Assembly (NCBI GenBank): GCA_942492815.1
Contig: OW818658.1
Span: 930,001 to 994,000, forward strand
Length of the DNA: 64,000 nucleotides
From: JAEUWI01 sp942492815
Lineage (GTDB): Bacteria > Hydrogenedentota > Hydrogenedentia > Hydrogenedentales > JAEUWI01
Direction: 5' to 3'
Position numbers and translations under genes: made by a program
In this document: positions 1 through 8,556 of the stretch, in pieces
Numbering within the stretch: the stretch's first letter is position 1
Layout of the letters: every line of letters begins with the position of its first letter
The notes under the pieces: generated by a model
Seen by the model: the letters and a program-made list of their open reading frames with translations, nothing else
Database searches by the model: none
Told to the model about the DNA's origin: nothing

Positions 1-153
1 TCATTGCGAAATTGGGAGCTATGGGCTACAATCACCCTCGTGGGGGAGAGATGGGCGAGCATTCCTGGAGTCGCGTCGGCCTGGTAACGTCGGCGGGATC
101 CACTGGTTTTCCGGTTCCGCACCGGGGCCGACAGGACCGTAGGGAGACCGCGT

Positions 154-2247
154 TTGGACAGCAGCATACTATCGTCAGCCTTCGACAAAATCCGGGGAGC
201 CGAAGGTGTTGAAATCACTTCTCTGACCGATGAGGAGTCCCACGCGCTCGCGTCGTTCCTAAGCGAGAAGAGTGCCGAAAGCCAGATCTCCGAAGCGGAT
301 CAGCTCCTTTGTCGCCATATTCGGATTGTGCTTCAGGAGCGGGCCGCGCGCGAGCGCAAAACCGGCGACGACCCGTCCTGTCAGCGCTCCAACCTCGCGC
401 TGCGCGCCGCAATTGACCTTTTCATGGCTCAAGATTACAGTGCCGTGCTCCAGAAGGACGTGGCCCTCCTCCGGGATACACGGACCCGTCTGGAGGCCCT
501 CGTCGTCACCGACTCATCCCCCAATCATGTCCGCCTGAGCAACTTGATTGCAGAGTGCCTGGCAGCTTACGAAGACTGGCGATCAAAACAGCCCGCAAGC
601 GATGACGCCCCGGCACCCGCCGCCACGCCCGCAAAACCCGTCGTCTCGGAGAAACCCGGGGAAACCGGAGCAGTCCATTCGGCCAATACACGGGAGTTTC
701 TAAGCCATGCGGGAATGCGGGAAACGCTTCAGGGTATCGAAGGGATTCCGCTGGCTGCGAGCCTGCGGATACTGAAGCATGATGGCGCCCTCTGCCTGAA
801 CGGGGAATTGTCGGAAGAGTTCCTCCTCGACATTCAGGGCGGCGGCCTCGAAATCCACGGAGGTGTTTCTGGATTTGTCGTGGCGGATGGCGACATCACG
901 GTCCAAGGAAGCGTGCAGGGGGGATGGATCTTCTCGAGAAAAGGAAACATTCAGGCGGGCCGTGTACTTGCGGGCTCCGTGCTCATCGCGCCCCTGGGCG
1001 GCATAAGCACGGGCGGGACGGAAAGTCCGCGCCTCATCTACTGTGGTTTGGACTATGCCACGGACCAGGGCGTGCGGTCGGGTACCTACTTCTCACGGAA
1101 TTTCAAATCGGGTGGGGGAATCCGGAATGCCCGCATCCATGTGAGAGGTACAATCACCGCCCCAAGCATCGATCAGGATCCGAATGACGACGCTGCGGGG
1201 ATCCAGTTTCGCATTGCCCAAACCTGTCATGATTTCGGGCGGCCCATAGGGGAAAGCGTCTCCGGGGCGCTGCGCAACTTTGCCCGGCTACGCTATCGCA
1301 GGCGCATCGCCGCGGCCTTGCTGGTCTATCTTGAGCGGGAACTCCTCGCCCTGCAACGTCTTCGCATTTTTGCGGTGCAATCGGGCGCCGCCGACGCCAC
1401 GGCCATCGCCCCCATCCGCGCGGCCCAGGGGGAGTTGGCCCTGCTCGGCGTACTCCTGGAGACCGGGGAGGGCCTGAAGGAAATTTTAGTCCTCGGCGAG
1501 AATACGGGCCAGGGTATGGAGGGTGCCTTGTTAAGCGTGGGCATCGAAGAGTCCACAGCCTGCCTCGGCACGCTCGCGCGCGAAATCAAGATGATGTGCC
1601 GGGGTTACGTTCGCGACAAGGAAGCGCTGGAGGCCCCATGCCGCCACATCGCGAGTTTTGCCAAGAAGCTCAAAGATACCCTGCGGCTTGGCCAGGGCCC
1701 GGACAAACTGCTCTACGATTTTGACTTCCGAATGGACGAGTGGCGCGCCCAGGCGGCGCAGGCCGCGGAGGCACTCGCCCTTCACAACGAAACGATGGCC
1801 AAAATGATGGGCCCCACCGTCTGGCAGGTCGAGGAAACGGAACGCCTCGGCGCGCTGGTCGCCCGGATGATTCAGAGTGCCGAAGAAAATGGAAAGCTGC
1901 CCCGCGTACTCAGCGCCCGGGAAATGGGCGCTCTTCGTGAGCATGCGGAGCAGCATACCGGAAGCCGGAAAGCCTGGCGGGAAAACCTCGCAACCCTCGA
2001 TCAGGAATTCGCCCAGAGCCTGAAGACCCTCGAAGAGAGTATCTCGCTGGCCATCGCCGAAGGCGGCGAACAGGAAGTTCGCGCGGGGCACTTCGGGCCG
2101 GGCGTGAAAATCCAGACCCTCGCCAGCATCAAGAAGATCAGCGGCTCAAGCGGGGCCATGGTGCTCGTTACCGGTGGCCCTGCCGGCTCGCCAGAGGTGG
2201 TGCGCATGCGCAACCTGCGCCTCTATCCCGAGGGGGGCGGTGCCTGA
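154..2247 (+). CDS. FapA/DUF342-like polymer-forming beta-solenoid protein
   Basis: The central part (about residues 200-340) has short glycine-rich rungs (GGLEIHGGVSGFVVADGDI, VQGSVQGG, IRNARIHVRGTI) typical of the DUF342/FapA beta-solenoid, in which each rung adds one coil. The N-terminal 170 residues are charged and helical, with a Pro/Ala linker near 150-165. The C-terminal half (about 380-690) is long, charged and predicted helical/coiled coil, as in FapA-type proteins. The start is TTG at 154, preceded by AGGGAG about 8 nt upstream; no ATG lies nearby in frame. Family members have been linked to flagellar assembly and surface polysaccharide, but no flagellar gene lies in the window, so the role is open. 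It stands alone and converges on the desaturase gene that follows. Confidence 0.7.
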   Translation: MDSSILSSAFDKIRGAEGVEITSLTDEESHALASFLSEKSAESQISEADQLLCRHIRIVLQERAARERKTGDDPSCQRSNLALRAAIDLFMAQDYSAVLQKDVALLRDTRTRLEALVVTDSSPNHVRLSNLIAECLAAYEDWRSKQPASDDAPAPAATPAKPVVSEKPGETGAVHSANTREFLSHAGMRETLQGIEGIPLAASLRILKHDGALCLNGELSEEFLLDIQGGGLEIHGGVSGFVVADGDITVQGSVQGGWIFSRKGNIQAGRVLAGSVLIAPLGGISTGGTESPRLIYCGLDYATDQGVRSGTYFSRNFKSGGGIRNARIHVRGTITAPSIDQDPNDDAAGIQFRIAQTCHDFGRPIGESVSGALRNFARLRYRRRIAAALLVYLERELLALQRLRIFAVQSGAADATAIAPIRAAQGELALLGVLLETGEGLKEILVLGENTGQGMEGALLSVGIEESTACLGTLAREIKMMCRGYVRDKEALEAPCRHIASFAKKLKDTLRLGQGPDKLLYDFDFRMDEWRAQAAQAAEALALHNETMAKMMGPTVWQVEETERLGALVARMIQSAEENGKLPRVLSAREMGALREHAEQHTGSRKAWRENLATLDQEFAQSLKTLEESISLAIAEGGEQEVRAGHFGPGVKIQTLASIKKISGSSGAMVLVTGGPAGSPEVVRMRNLRLYPEGGGA

Positions 2248-2261
2248 CGCCCGCCCGAGCC

Positions 2262-3287
2262 TTAGAGCATCGATTCCACCGGCTGGCGTGGCTGCATCCA
2301 CGTAAAACTCATGGGCTCGCCTTCCGGTTCGGACTTCCGTGGCGTGCGGCCCTGCATCCGCTGGAGCAGGGTCCGGTAGCGCTCGGGCAACCCGCACAGA
2401 TAATCCTGGGCCTTCTCAGCCGCGGGAGACAGGCCGGTCAGATGCTGGATGTCCCAGTCCGCGAGAAGATTTTCGACAATTTCCACATAGTCCCAGCCCG
2501 TGTATACCCCGGTCCGGCCCGCAACCTGCTCAAATTTCTTGAAAGTATCGCCGATCTGGCCGCCGCGCTCGCGCATGTACATCGCGGGCATCGTGATCTT
2601 CTTCTTCATCATGTCCTGGAACGCCAGAATAGCCTCGTTGGGGTCCACTTCCATGATCTTCGAAATGAAGTACTTGTACGCGCGCGCGTGGCGCTGCTCG
2701 TCCCCGGCTATCTTGGCGGACAATTCGTAGAGCTTCTCCGCGCCGACGGACCGTGCAATTTTACCCACGTTGAGGTGGGAAATTCGGGTCGCAATCTCCT
2801 GGAAGGACGTGTAGATGAAGGTCCGGTAGGGATCGTTCTCGTTCTGCGTATCCCCGCCGTCGGAAATCAGATGCTGGATGGTAACCTCGATTTCGCGCAT
2901 GTTGACCCGGCCGGAAAGGTAGAGCCAGCGGTTCAACAGATCGCCATGGCGGTTTTCTTCCCCGCACCACGCGCGATTCCAGGCACCCCAAGCGGTGCTG
3001 GGCTCGCCCGAGACACCCACGCCTTCCAGCGTGCTGATCCACGACGCATAGCTGGGCAGCGCCTCTTCCGTGATCATGTCGCCGACGAGGATCACCATGG
3101 CGTCTTCGGGAAGTCGGCTGGCCTCCTCCCGAAGTTCACGGACCTCATCGAACCCGGCTTCGGTGGTCAGATCGGGCGTGTAGTCGCTGGGCTGCCAGTT
3201 AATCTCAGCGCCACGGAGGAATACGGGGAGCTTTTCGGCGACAAAACGCTCCACATGTTTCATAACTTCAAGACGGGAGGGAACCAT
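2262..3287 (-). CDS. Acyl-ACP desaturase (ferritin-like di-iron)
   Basis: Soluble stearoyl-ACP-type desaturase family, which introduces a cis double bond into an acyl chain held on acyl carrier protein using a di-iron centre, O2 and reduced ferredoxin. The diagnostic metal-ligand motifs are present: MITEEALPSY (about residues 71-80), EENRHG (110-115) and DEQRHA in the C-terminal half. The length of 341 residues fits the family. There is no signal peptide or membrane segment, so it is cytoplasmic. The start at 3287 is an ATG; a second in-frame ATG (MKHVERF) lies eight codons further in and cannot be excluded. The gene is monocistronic, facing the gene before it. It implies the cell meets oxygen, because the reaction needs O2. 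Confidence 0.85.
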   Translation of the reverse strand: MVPSRLEVMKHVERFVAEKLPVFLRGAEINWQPSDYTPDLTTEAGFDEVRELREEASRLPEDAMVILVGDMITEEALPSYASWISTLEGVGVSGEPSTAWGAWNRAWCGEENRHGDLLNRWLYLSGRVNMREIEVTIQHLISDGGDTQNENDPYRTFIYTSFQEIATRISHLNVGKIARSVGAEKLYELSAKIAGDEQRHARAYKYFISKIMEVDPNEAILAFQDMMKKKITMPAMYMRERGGQIGDTFKKFEQVAGRTGVYTGWDYVEIVENLLADWDIQHLTGLSPAAEKAQDYLCGLPERYRTLLQRMQGRTPRKSEPEGEPMSFTWMQPRQPVESML

Positions 3288-3679
3288 AGTGTTGAAACCC
3301 TGTGAGGCATCGCCGCAACGGCTGGCCGTTAAGATAGACGCAAAACTGTTAGGTGTCTAATTATATGTGGCATTCCAGGAAAGATCAAGCATGCTTTACG
3401 TTCGCGGAGAGAGAACCGTACGCTGCAATGGCCCGCAGGCACTGAGTTTGCGTTTTTACCCCCCGAACCGATACCATAGGGCGGTCCTCACAGAGGAATT
3501 GGCAAACGAGTCCGTACCCCGTAATACACGGGTGCAGGGGCGTTCTGGCTGCTGACGGGGGATGTTCCATCGGATCACAGGCAACATGCCGTCCGGTGAC
3601 CCAGTATTACGGATCCGCCGTGGCGTGGCCGCGAGTTCGGGATGACCGTTCAATTGGAGGGGAGAGCGAGGGTGGGCTC
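3288..3679. other. Intergenic region between divergent genes, no gene seen
   Basis: About 390 bases separate the divergently transcribed desaturase and HTH-receiver genes. Short open frames exist on both strands but none has a convincing ribosome binding site or recognisable product. Promoters for both flanking genes must lie here; I could not assign clear hexamers. Confidence 0.5.
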
Positions 3680-4279
3680 ATGAAGAACAGAGTATTCACG
3701 ACGGGCGAAGTCGCCGCGATCTGCGGTGTATCCGCAGACACGGTCTCCCGCTGGTTCGATCTTGGTCAGATCGAAGGCTATCGTCTCGGGCCCGGCGGTG
3801 ATCGCCGTATCCCCTACGATAACCTGCGGAAGTTCATGCTCAGCCACGGCATCCCGCTGGAGCGCCTCGAAGAAGGCGAGCGGCGTGTACTCGTTGTCGA
3901 TGACGACCCCTACTACCTCGACATTATCCCCTCCGTGCTTGCCCGTGGGGAAGAGTACCTCGTGCTGACCGCATCGACCGGCTTCGACGCCGGCGCCATC
4001 GTGGTGGAGCACAATCCCCAACTGGTCATCCTTGATATCCACCTGTCCGACATGGATGGCCGCATGGTCTGCGAACGCGTGAAATCCCGCATGGAGACAC
4101 GCAACACGCGGATCCTTGGGATTTCCGGTTTCATCGAGGAGGATGAAATCCAGGAGCTGGTCACCTTCGGATTCGACGACTTCCTGAAGAAGCCCTTCCA
4201 TATTGATGAGCTCGCCCTGCGCGTGGAACAACTCTTCGCCCTGCCCCACACCAAGATCAATCGCCCGAGAGCGCTCTAA
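3680..4279 (+). CDS. Response regulator with N-terminal MerR/excisionase-like HTH
   Basis: A 199-residue protein. Residues 5-55 form a small winged-helix/excisionase-type DNA-binding domain (FTTGEVAAICGVSADTVSRW, then the wing RLGPGGDRRI). Residues 68-190 form a receiver domain with the acidic pair DDD (74-76), a phospho-acceptor Asp at about 119 (LVILDIHLSDMDG) and the conserved Lys in LKKPFH. The DNA-binding domain sits before the receiver, the reverse of the common OmpR/NarL order. The start at 3680 begins the HTH itself; an upstream in-frame ATG at 3596 would add 28 residues unlike the family. A GGAGG-type site lies nearby. No histidine kinase is adjacent, so the partner is unknown. It probably acts as a phosphorylation-controlled DNA-binding protein. 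Confidence 0.8.
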   Translation: MKNRVFTTGEVAAICGVSADTVSRWFDLGQIEGYRLGPGGDRRIPYDNLRKFMLSHGIPLERLEEGERRVLVVDDDPYYLDIIPSVLARGEEYLVLTASTGFDAGAIVVEHNPQLVILDIHLSDMDGRMVCERVKSRMETRNTRILGISGFIEEDEIQELVTFGFDDFLKKPFHIDELALRVEQLFALPHTKINRPRAL

Positions 4280-4369
4280 GAAAGTTTGAAGGGTGAAATG
4301 TTTTCAGACTTGAAGATTCACCTGGTAGTGCAACGCAGATTCATCCTTTAAACTTCATCCCTCATCCTT

Positions 4370-5341
4370 CTACTCCGCCTTGGCGTTTCGCGCCATCAGC
4401 GTTTCGATTGCCTCGCGCGCGGGCAGGTCTTCAAACAATACCTGATGGACCGCGTCGGTGAGCGGCATTTCCACACCGGCCTTTTTCGCCAGGGCCTGAG
4501 CCGAACGGGTCGTCCGTACCCCCTCCGCCACCATGGGGCTGCTGTCTAGAATTTCCTGCAGCTTCTTGCCCTGGGCGATCGCTTCCCCCACGGCCCGGTT
4601 TCGGGAATGCTGGCTCGTGCAGGTGGTAATCAGGTCGCCCATGCCGCTGAGCCCCGCAAAAGTCAGGGGATTGGCACCGCAGGCCGCTCCCAGGCGGGCC
4701 ATCTCGGCGAGACCGCGGGTGATCAGGGCCGACTTGGCGTTGTCGCCCAGACCCAGACCATCGCACACGCCCGCGGCAATGGCGACGACGTTCTTCAGGG
4801 AGCCACCGAGTTCCACCCCGATGATGTCCGCGCTGGTATACACCCGGAAATTCGAACAGAAAAACGCTTCCTGAACCTGGTTGCGGGCCCCTTCGTCGGC
4901 GCTCGCGGCCACCAGGGAGGCTGGAAGACCCCGCCCAACCTCTTCGGCGTGGCTGGGGCCGGAAAGTGCCACCACGGGGCTTCCGGGGGCCAGCGCGGCG
5001 ATAATCTCGCTCATGCGCAGCAGGGTGTCGTTTTCGATACCTTTGGCCACACTGACGCGCACCGGGTTATTGTCAAAGACAAACTGGGGGATGACCGGGC
5101 GCATGGCGTGGGAGGGGACCGCATAGACGACCATATCCGCAGCCGCATTTACGTCCGGGGCAATGATGACCTCGGGCGGGAGGAGAACGCCGGGGAGGAA
5201 CTTCTTGCTCTCCCGCGTTTCGCGCAGGGTGTCGGGATCGTCCTCGGGGCGGCACCACAGGCGGACATTCTGATTGTTCAAAGCGAGCACGCGGGTCAGG
5301 GCGAGGCCCCAACTTCCGCCACCGATGACTTGAATTTGCAT
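4370..5341 (-). CDS. gpsA: Glycerol-3-phosphate dehydrogenase [NAD(P)+]
   Basis: Reduces dihydroxyacetone phosphate to sn-glycerol-3-phosphate, the backbone for phospholipids, in the cytoplasm. The N-terminus has the Rossmann fingerprint GGGSWG (residues 7-12). VAKGIE, ALSGPSHAEEV and the C-terminal catalytic stretch ELGGSLKNVVAIAAGVCDGL are all characteristic of GpsA. At 323 residues it has the expected length and looks intact. It converges with the HTH-receiver gene; between them an imperfect 14-bp inverted repeat (4284-4297 and 4340-4353) may act as a shared transcript end. Upstream of its start lies the first copy of a predicted small RNA on the same strand. Confidence 0.95.
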   Translation of the reverse strand: MQIQVIGGGSWGLALTRVLALNNQNVRLWCRPEDDPDTLRETRESKKFLPGVLLPPEVIIAPDVNAAADMVVYAVPSHAMRPVIPQFVFDNNPVRVSVAKGIENDTLLRMSEIIAALAPGSPVVALSGPSHAEEVGRGLPASLVAASADEGARNQVQEAFFCSNFRVYTSADIIGVELGGSLKNVVAIAAGVCDGLGLGDNAKSALITRGLAEMARLGAACGANPLTFAGLSGMGDLITTCTSQHSRNRAVGEAIAQGKKLQEILDSSPMVAEGVRTTRSAQALAKKAGVEMPLTDAVHQVLFEDLPAREAIETLMARNAKAE

Positions 5342-5445
5342 GGTCGTAAACTGATCCCTGGCTTGGCCTGCTGCACGGCGTCACGAAAGGTCCGCGTACC
5401 CTAGCAAAGGCTTGACGAACGGTTCAAACGGGCCGACCCCATTGC

Positions 5446-5575
5446 GCGCAAAAATAAAGCGCCCGCCGAGGGGGGCACCTCGACGGGCTGCGGCAGGTAG
5501 GCTCTTTTTGGCAGGGGGCTTGCCAAATTGAGGGAGCTGCTGACTCCGAAGAGTCATTCAACTGTACGAGCCTAC
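5446..5575 (-). ncRNA. Predicted small structured RNA, copy 1
   Basis: Read on the minus strand from about 5575 to 5446. The 119-base core (5457-5575) is nearly identical to a second copy 374 bases away. It folds as an outer 8-bp stem (5568-5575 with 5497-5504, GTAGGCTC/GAGCCTAC) enclosing a hairpin GACTC-TTCG-GAGTC (a UUCG tetraloop only on this strand) and a hairpin TTGGCA...TGCCAA with a C-rich loop. Then comes a GC-rich 3' hairpin (10-11 bp, one mismatch) followed by GCTTTATTTTT, an intrinsic terminator. A -10-like TACTAT lies at 5580-5585, four bases before the outer stem. Unpaired parts are C-rich (CTCCCTC, GCCCCC), as in small RNAs that bind Shine-Dalgarno sequences. I do not recognise the family. 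It could alternatively be a leader of gpsA, but the terminator argues for an independent RNA. Confidence 0.65.
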
Positions 5576-5825
5576 GTCCATAGTATGCCTCATCCGGGGG
5601 TATAATGTAAAGCGAAAATTACAATAATTTTGAATTTCTGTATCTGATTGATTTTATTGGGTTTATTGGCGGTGTCCGTCCCACTTTGGGGCTTTCGGCC
5701 TGCCCGCGTGCGAAGAAGTCGCCGTGAAATTGCACCTGAAATGCCGCGGGAACCGTGCTATACTGGTGCGCTCGAAGCCCTCGTGTTCCGGAGTCCCGGG
5801 ATGTGATTGCCGGAAGTTGCCTTGA

Positions 5826-5950
5826 AAAGGAAGCGCCCGCCGAGGGGGGCACCTCGGCGGGCTGCGGCAGGTAGGCTCATTTTTGGCAGGGGGCTTGCCA
5901 AAGTGAGGGAGCTGGTGACTCCGAAGAGTCATTCAACTGTACGAGCCTAC
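5826..5950 (-). ncRNA. Predicted small structured RNA, copy 2
   Basis: Second copy of the RNA at 5446-5575, with about five differences over 120 bases. Stems (plus coordinates): outer 5943-5950 with 5871-5878; UUCG hairpin 5917-5930; TTGGCA hairpin 5883-5901; terminator hairpin 5835-5845 with 5852-5862, here a perfect 11-bp stem, then GCTTCCTTTTC. The base that mismatches in the copy 1 terminator stem pairs here. Differences lie in loops and linkers; stems are otherwise kept. A -10-like TATACT is at 5958-5963. Flanking DNA is AT-rich and unlike that around copy 1, so the repeated unit is the RNA itself plus its terminator. Confidence 0.65.
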
Positions 5951-6143
5951 AATCGAAAGTATAGTCGAAAAGTATGTAGAAAGTATAACAAAAAATCGCC
6001 TATTCTATGAAGAATTCCGATTTTGATACACATTTTCGTTAATTTGGTGCTGTAAGAAACCTGCAATGCAATAATACCTATTGTTTTACACCAAAATGGT
6101 GTATGCTCTGGTCAAGGTGTGCAACGTTTGGGAGAGAAACTGG
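5951..6143. promoter_or_regulatory. AT-rich divergent control region with short repeats
   Basis: This lies between small RNA copy 2 (minus) and the response regulator gene (plus). It contains three near-repeats of GAAAAGTAT/GAAAGTATA spaced about 12-14 bases (5955-5990), one of which supplies the -10 of the small RNA. They could be binding sites or overlapping promoters. The composition is markedly AT-rich compared with the rest of the window. Confidence 0.35.
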
Positions 6144-6560
6144 ATGGCACGAATCATAGTCATCGATGACCACTATGCAATGCGGCAGACGATCCGAGAG
6201 GTGTTGGAGGATCAAGGACACGAGGTACTGGAGGCCCCGGAGGGTGAGTCGGGTATCCACCTGCAGCGCCGGAGCCCGGCCGATCTGGTGATAACCGATA
6301 TTTTCATGCCCCACAAAGAGGGCATGAGTACCATTCGTGAATTGTGCCTGGAGTTTCCCGGACTTCCCGTGATTGCCATGTCGGGAGGAAGCCGCGACTT
6401 GACCGCCCCGGAGGGATTTATCGATCTGGCCCGTCGCTTCGGGGCCTGCGCCACGCTGACCAAGCCCTTTCATATCGCGGAGCTACTGGCGGTCGTGACC
6501 TTTGCCCTGACGGGAGAAAGCAAGAACCCGGCCCTGACAAATCAGGACCGGGAACACTGA
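6144..6560 (+). CDS. Single-domain response regulator (CheY-like receiver)
   Basis: A 138-residue protein made of one receiver domain. It shows IIVIDDH with the acidic pair at 8-9, phospho-acceptor Asp52 in VITDIFMP, the switch Ser in VIAMSGGS and the conserved Lys in LTKPFH. There is no output domain, so it works by protein contact or as a phosphate relay or sink. The start at 6144 has GGAGAG eight bases upstream; an earlier in-frame ATG at 6081 would add residues unlike the family. It is transcribed away from the small RNA copy 2, sharing an AT-rich upstream region with it. No kinase is adjacent. Confidence 0.85.
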   Translation: MARIIVIDDHYAMRQTIREVLEDQGHEVLEAPEGESGIHLQRRSPADLVITDIFMPHKEGMSTIRELCLEFPGLPVIAMSGGSRDLTAPEGFIDLARRFGACATLTKPFHIAELLAVVTFALTGESKNPALTNQDREH

Positions 6561-6584
6561 TCAATTCTTTTGTGATCGAGGGGA

Positions 6585-6686
6585 TTAGAATCCGTCGAAG
6601 AATCCAGCACCCGCGCCGAAGAGGAAAAGCAGGACGGCACCGAGGGTGAAAAGGAATCCGTTGACGATTTGATCGAACCAGGTCAT
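6585..6686 (-). CDS. 33-residue membrane microprotein
   Basis: This very short gene starts at ATG 6686 with AGGAGA seven bases upstream and ends with TAA at 6585-6587. The product begins MTWFDQIVNGF, has a hydrophobic centre (LFTLGAVLLFLFGAGAG) long enough for one membrane helix and ends FFDGF. The strong ribosome binding site and clean hydrophobic profile support translation. It converges with the response regulator gene and lies about 100 bases before the 3' end of the GH31 gene on the same strand. I do not recognise a family; function unknown. Confidence 0.55.
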   Translation of the reverse strand: MTWFDQIVNGFLFTLGAVLLFLFGAGAGFFDGF

Positions 6687-6783
6687 GGTGAGTCTCCTAT
6701 GCAGAAATAAAGTTGCTTTTTCCGGTAACAGTGGGGACACGCTATCACGGATGCGGGCCGGAATACAACCTCAGGCCCGGGGT

Positions 6784-8523
6784 TCAGCGAATGCGCCACG
6801 TGCCTGTGGCACCCTCCGAGTTACGCAGCACGATGCGGCGCTCTTCCGCCAGGAAGCGCCACGCTGCGGGATCGACCGGCGCGCCGTTGAAGGTGACTTC
6901 CACGGGCGGCGCTTCGCGAAATATCCGGAATATACAGGGGCGTCCCGTGCCTTGCAGGGTTATATTCAACCCATCGTCCAACGCCACGCTGACTTCCAGC
7001 GGCGCCTGATCCTCCGGGGCGAAGTAGGTAAAGGTGGTGCTCGCCGCGGGATAGATGTTGAAGGTCAGTTGCCCGGCCCAGTCCTTCGAACCGATCCCGG
7101 TATAATCGCGAGCGATGTTCATGGGGATGATCGCGCCTTGGCGAATGAATACCGGATACTCATTAATCGGAAAGCTGCGGGTGAATTCGGCGGGCCCCTC
7201 AATCGCGGTCTGGTCGTCGAACCAGTAGCGCCAGGTTCCGGCGGGCAGGTGAACTTTTCCTTCACCGCCGGGCCGGTGGATGGGGGCGACCAGCAGACTT
7301 TCCCCGAACAGATAGTGAAACGCGCCATCGCTCTGGGGGGTCATGAGGCGCGTTCCACCCTGGCTCGCCGTAACCGCGTAGTGATACATGTAGGGCACGA
7401 GCTCGTGGTGCAGCCAGGAAAAGTTGCGGATGATTTCCAGCTCTTCGGGGCTGCGCATCCACATGCGCCGCTCGCCATGGCCGCCATTGAGGAAGAGCCC
7501 GCAGAAGGTGGAGAACTGAGTCCACCGTATATACAGCTCGGGGTCGATTGTGGCCTCGCCATGGTAACCGGCGATGTCCGATCCGATGATACTGTAACCC
7601 ATTTCCGCACTCTTCAGGATCAGCCGGATGGCCCGCTCCAGGCCCCGCGTGTCCTCGTCCCACGTGTGGGTGTTGTCGCCCACCCAGTTGACCGGGGAGG
7701 CGTCGATGGGGGCGAAGCCTTCGGGGTGCACCCAGGGGCCGACGGAGTCGAGGGAGCGCGACATGGTCACAAACTCGGGATTCTTCTGGAGACCGTGGGC
7801 GTACTCGTCCCGGTAATAGTGGTCCATATATTGGCGGGTGGAGATGCGACCGGTATGGGTGTCCGCGTAGAACCAGGGAATAACGCCCTTGGTGCGGAAG
7901 TTCAGCGTGGCGGAGCCGTCCAGCTTCCACCCGTCCACGCCCCAGTCCAGCACATTCTTCTGAAGACCCTGCCACCACGCCATGGCTTCGGGATTGGTAT
8001 AGTCGATAAAACCGCCTTTACCCTTCCACCATTTCTTCTGGAAGTCTCCGTTGGTCAGGAAGCCCCGGTCGGCAGCTTCCTGGAACCATTCGGGCGACGC
8101 CGTCAGGGCGGTGTCTTTGCTCTCGCTGTTTACCATGCTCGTCATCCAGAGCACGACGCGGATGCCCCGCTCGTCGAGGCTGCGGAAGAAGGCTTCGGGA
8201 TTGGGAAAGCGCGCTTCGTCCACGAAGAAATCATTGTAGCGCGTGGACCAGGGGCTGTCGACGAGCACGGTGCGCACGGGGAAATCGTGGGCCAGGTGCC
8301 CGTTAACCATTTCGAGCGTGGAGGCGGCGGTGTTGGTGTCGTCCTCCCAGACCCAGGGCTCCAGGGCCCAGGCGGGGGTGAGGGGCGGGTTGCCGTGGCG
8401 CTGGCTGTTCATGGGCATGCCCCAGCCGGGATAGAGGAAGAGACCCCAACTGACGATGGAGATGATCAGCAACAGGGCGCACAGGATCTGCAACAACCGC
8501 AACCAGCAACCAGGTTTATTCAT
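6784..8523 (-). CDS. Glycoside hydrolase family 31 (alpha-glucosidase/alpha-xylosidase type)
   Basis: Hydrolyses alpha-linked sugars by a retaining mechanism. Residues 8-32 form a hydrophobic N-terminal segment, so the protein is secreted or membrane-anchored. The GH31 barrel shows the nucleophile region VDGWKLDG (Asp at about 202), the general acid/base region NWVGDN (about 283) and the substrate-binding GSDIAGY (about 316), followed by beta-sandwich domains (GTWRYWFDDQ...). The start at 8523 has GAGAAGG seven bases upstream; a GTG at 8556 would add 11 residues. A TATACT hexamer lies just upstream near 8570. Substrate cannot be told from sequence alone. The adjacent divergent gene is an HGSNAT-like acyltransferase, so the pair may act on the same glycans. 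Confidence 0.88.
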   Translation of the reverse strand: MNKPGCWLRLLQILCALLLIISIVSWGLFLYPGWGMPMNSQRHGNPPLTPAWALEPWVWEDDTNTAASTLEMVNGHLAHDFPVRTVLVDSPWSTRYNDFFVDEARFPNPEAFFRSLDERGIRVVLWMTSMVNSESKDTALTASPEWFQEAADRGFLTNGDFQKKWWKGKGGFIDYTNPEAMAWWQGLQKNVLDWGVDGWKLDGSATLNFRTKGVIPWFYADTHTGRISTRQYMDHYYRDEYAHGLQKNPEFVTMSRSLDSVGPWVHPEGFAPIDASPVNWVGDNTHTWDEDTRGLERAIRLILKSAEMGYSIIGSDIAGYHGEATIDPELYIRWTQFSTFCGLFLNGGHGERRMWMRSPEELEIIRNFSWLHHELVPYMYHYAVTASQGGTRLMTPQSDGAFHYLFGESLLVAPIHRPGGEGKVHLPAGTWRYWFDDQTAIEGPAEFTRSFPINEYPVFIRQGAIIPMNIARDYTGIGSKDWAGQLTFNIYPAASTTFTYFAPEDQAPLEVSVALDDGLNITLQGTGRPCIFRIFREAPPVEVTFNGAPVDPAAWRFLAEERRIVLRNSEGATGTWRIR

Positions 8524-8556
8524 CGGGAACCTTCTCTGTTCGGGGTGCTTCCGCAC

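Noticed and set aside
5457..5950. Twin repeat as a plus-strand riboswitch or leader
   Set aside because: The terminator T-runs, the UUCG loop and the -10 hexamers all fit the minus strand only.
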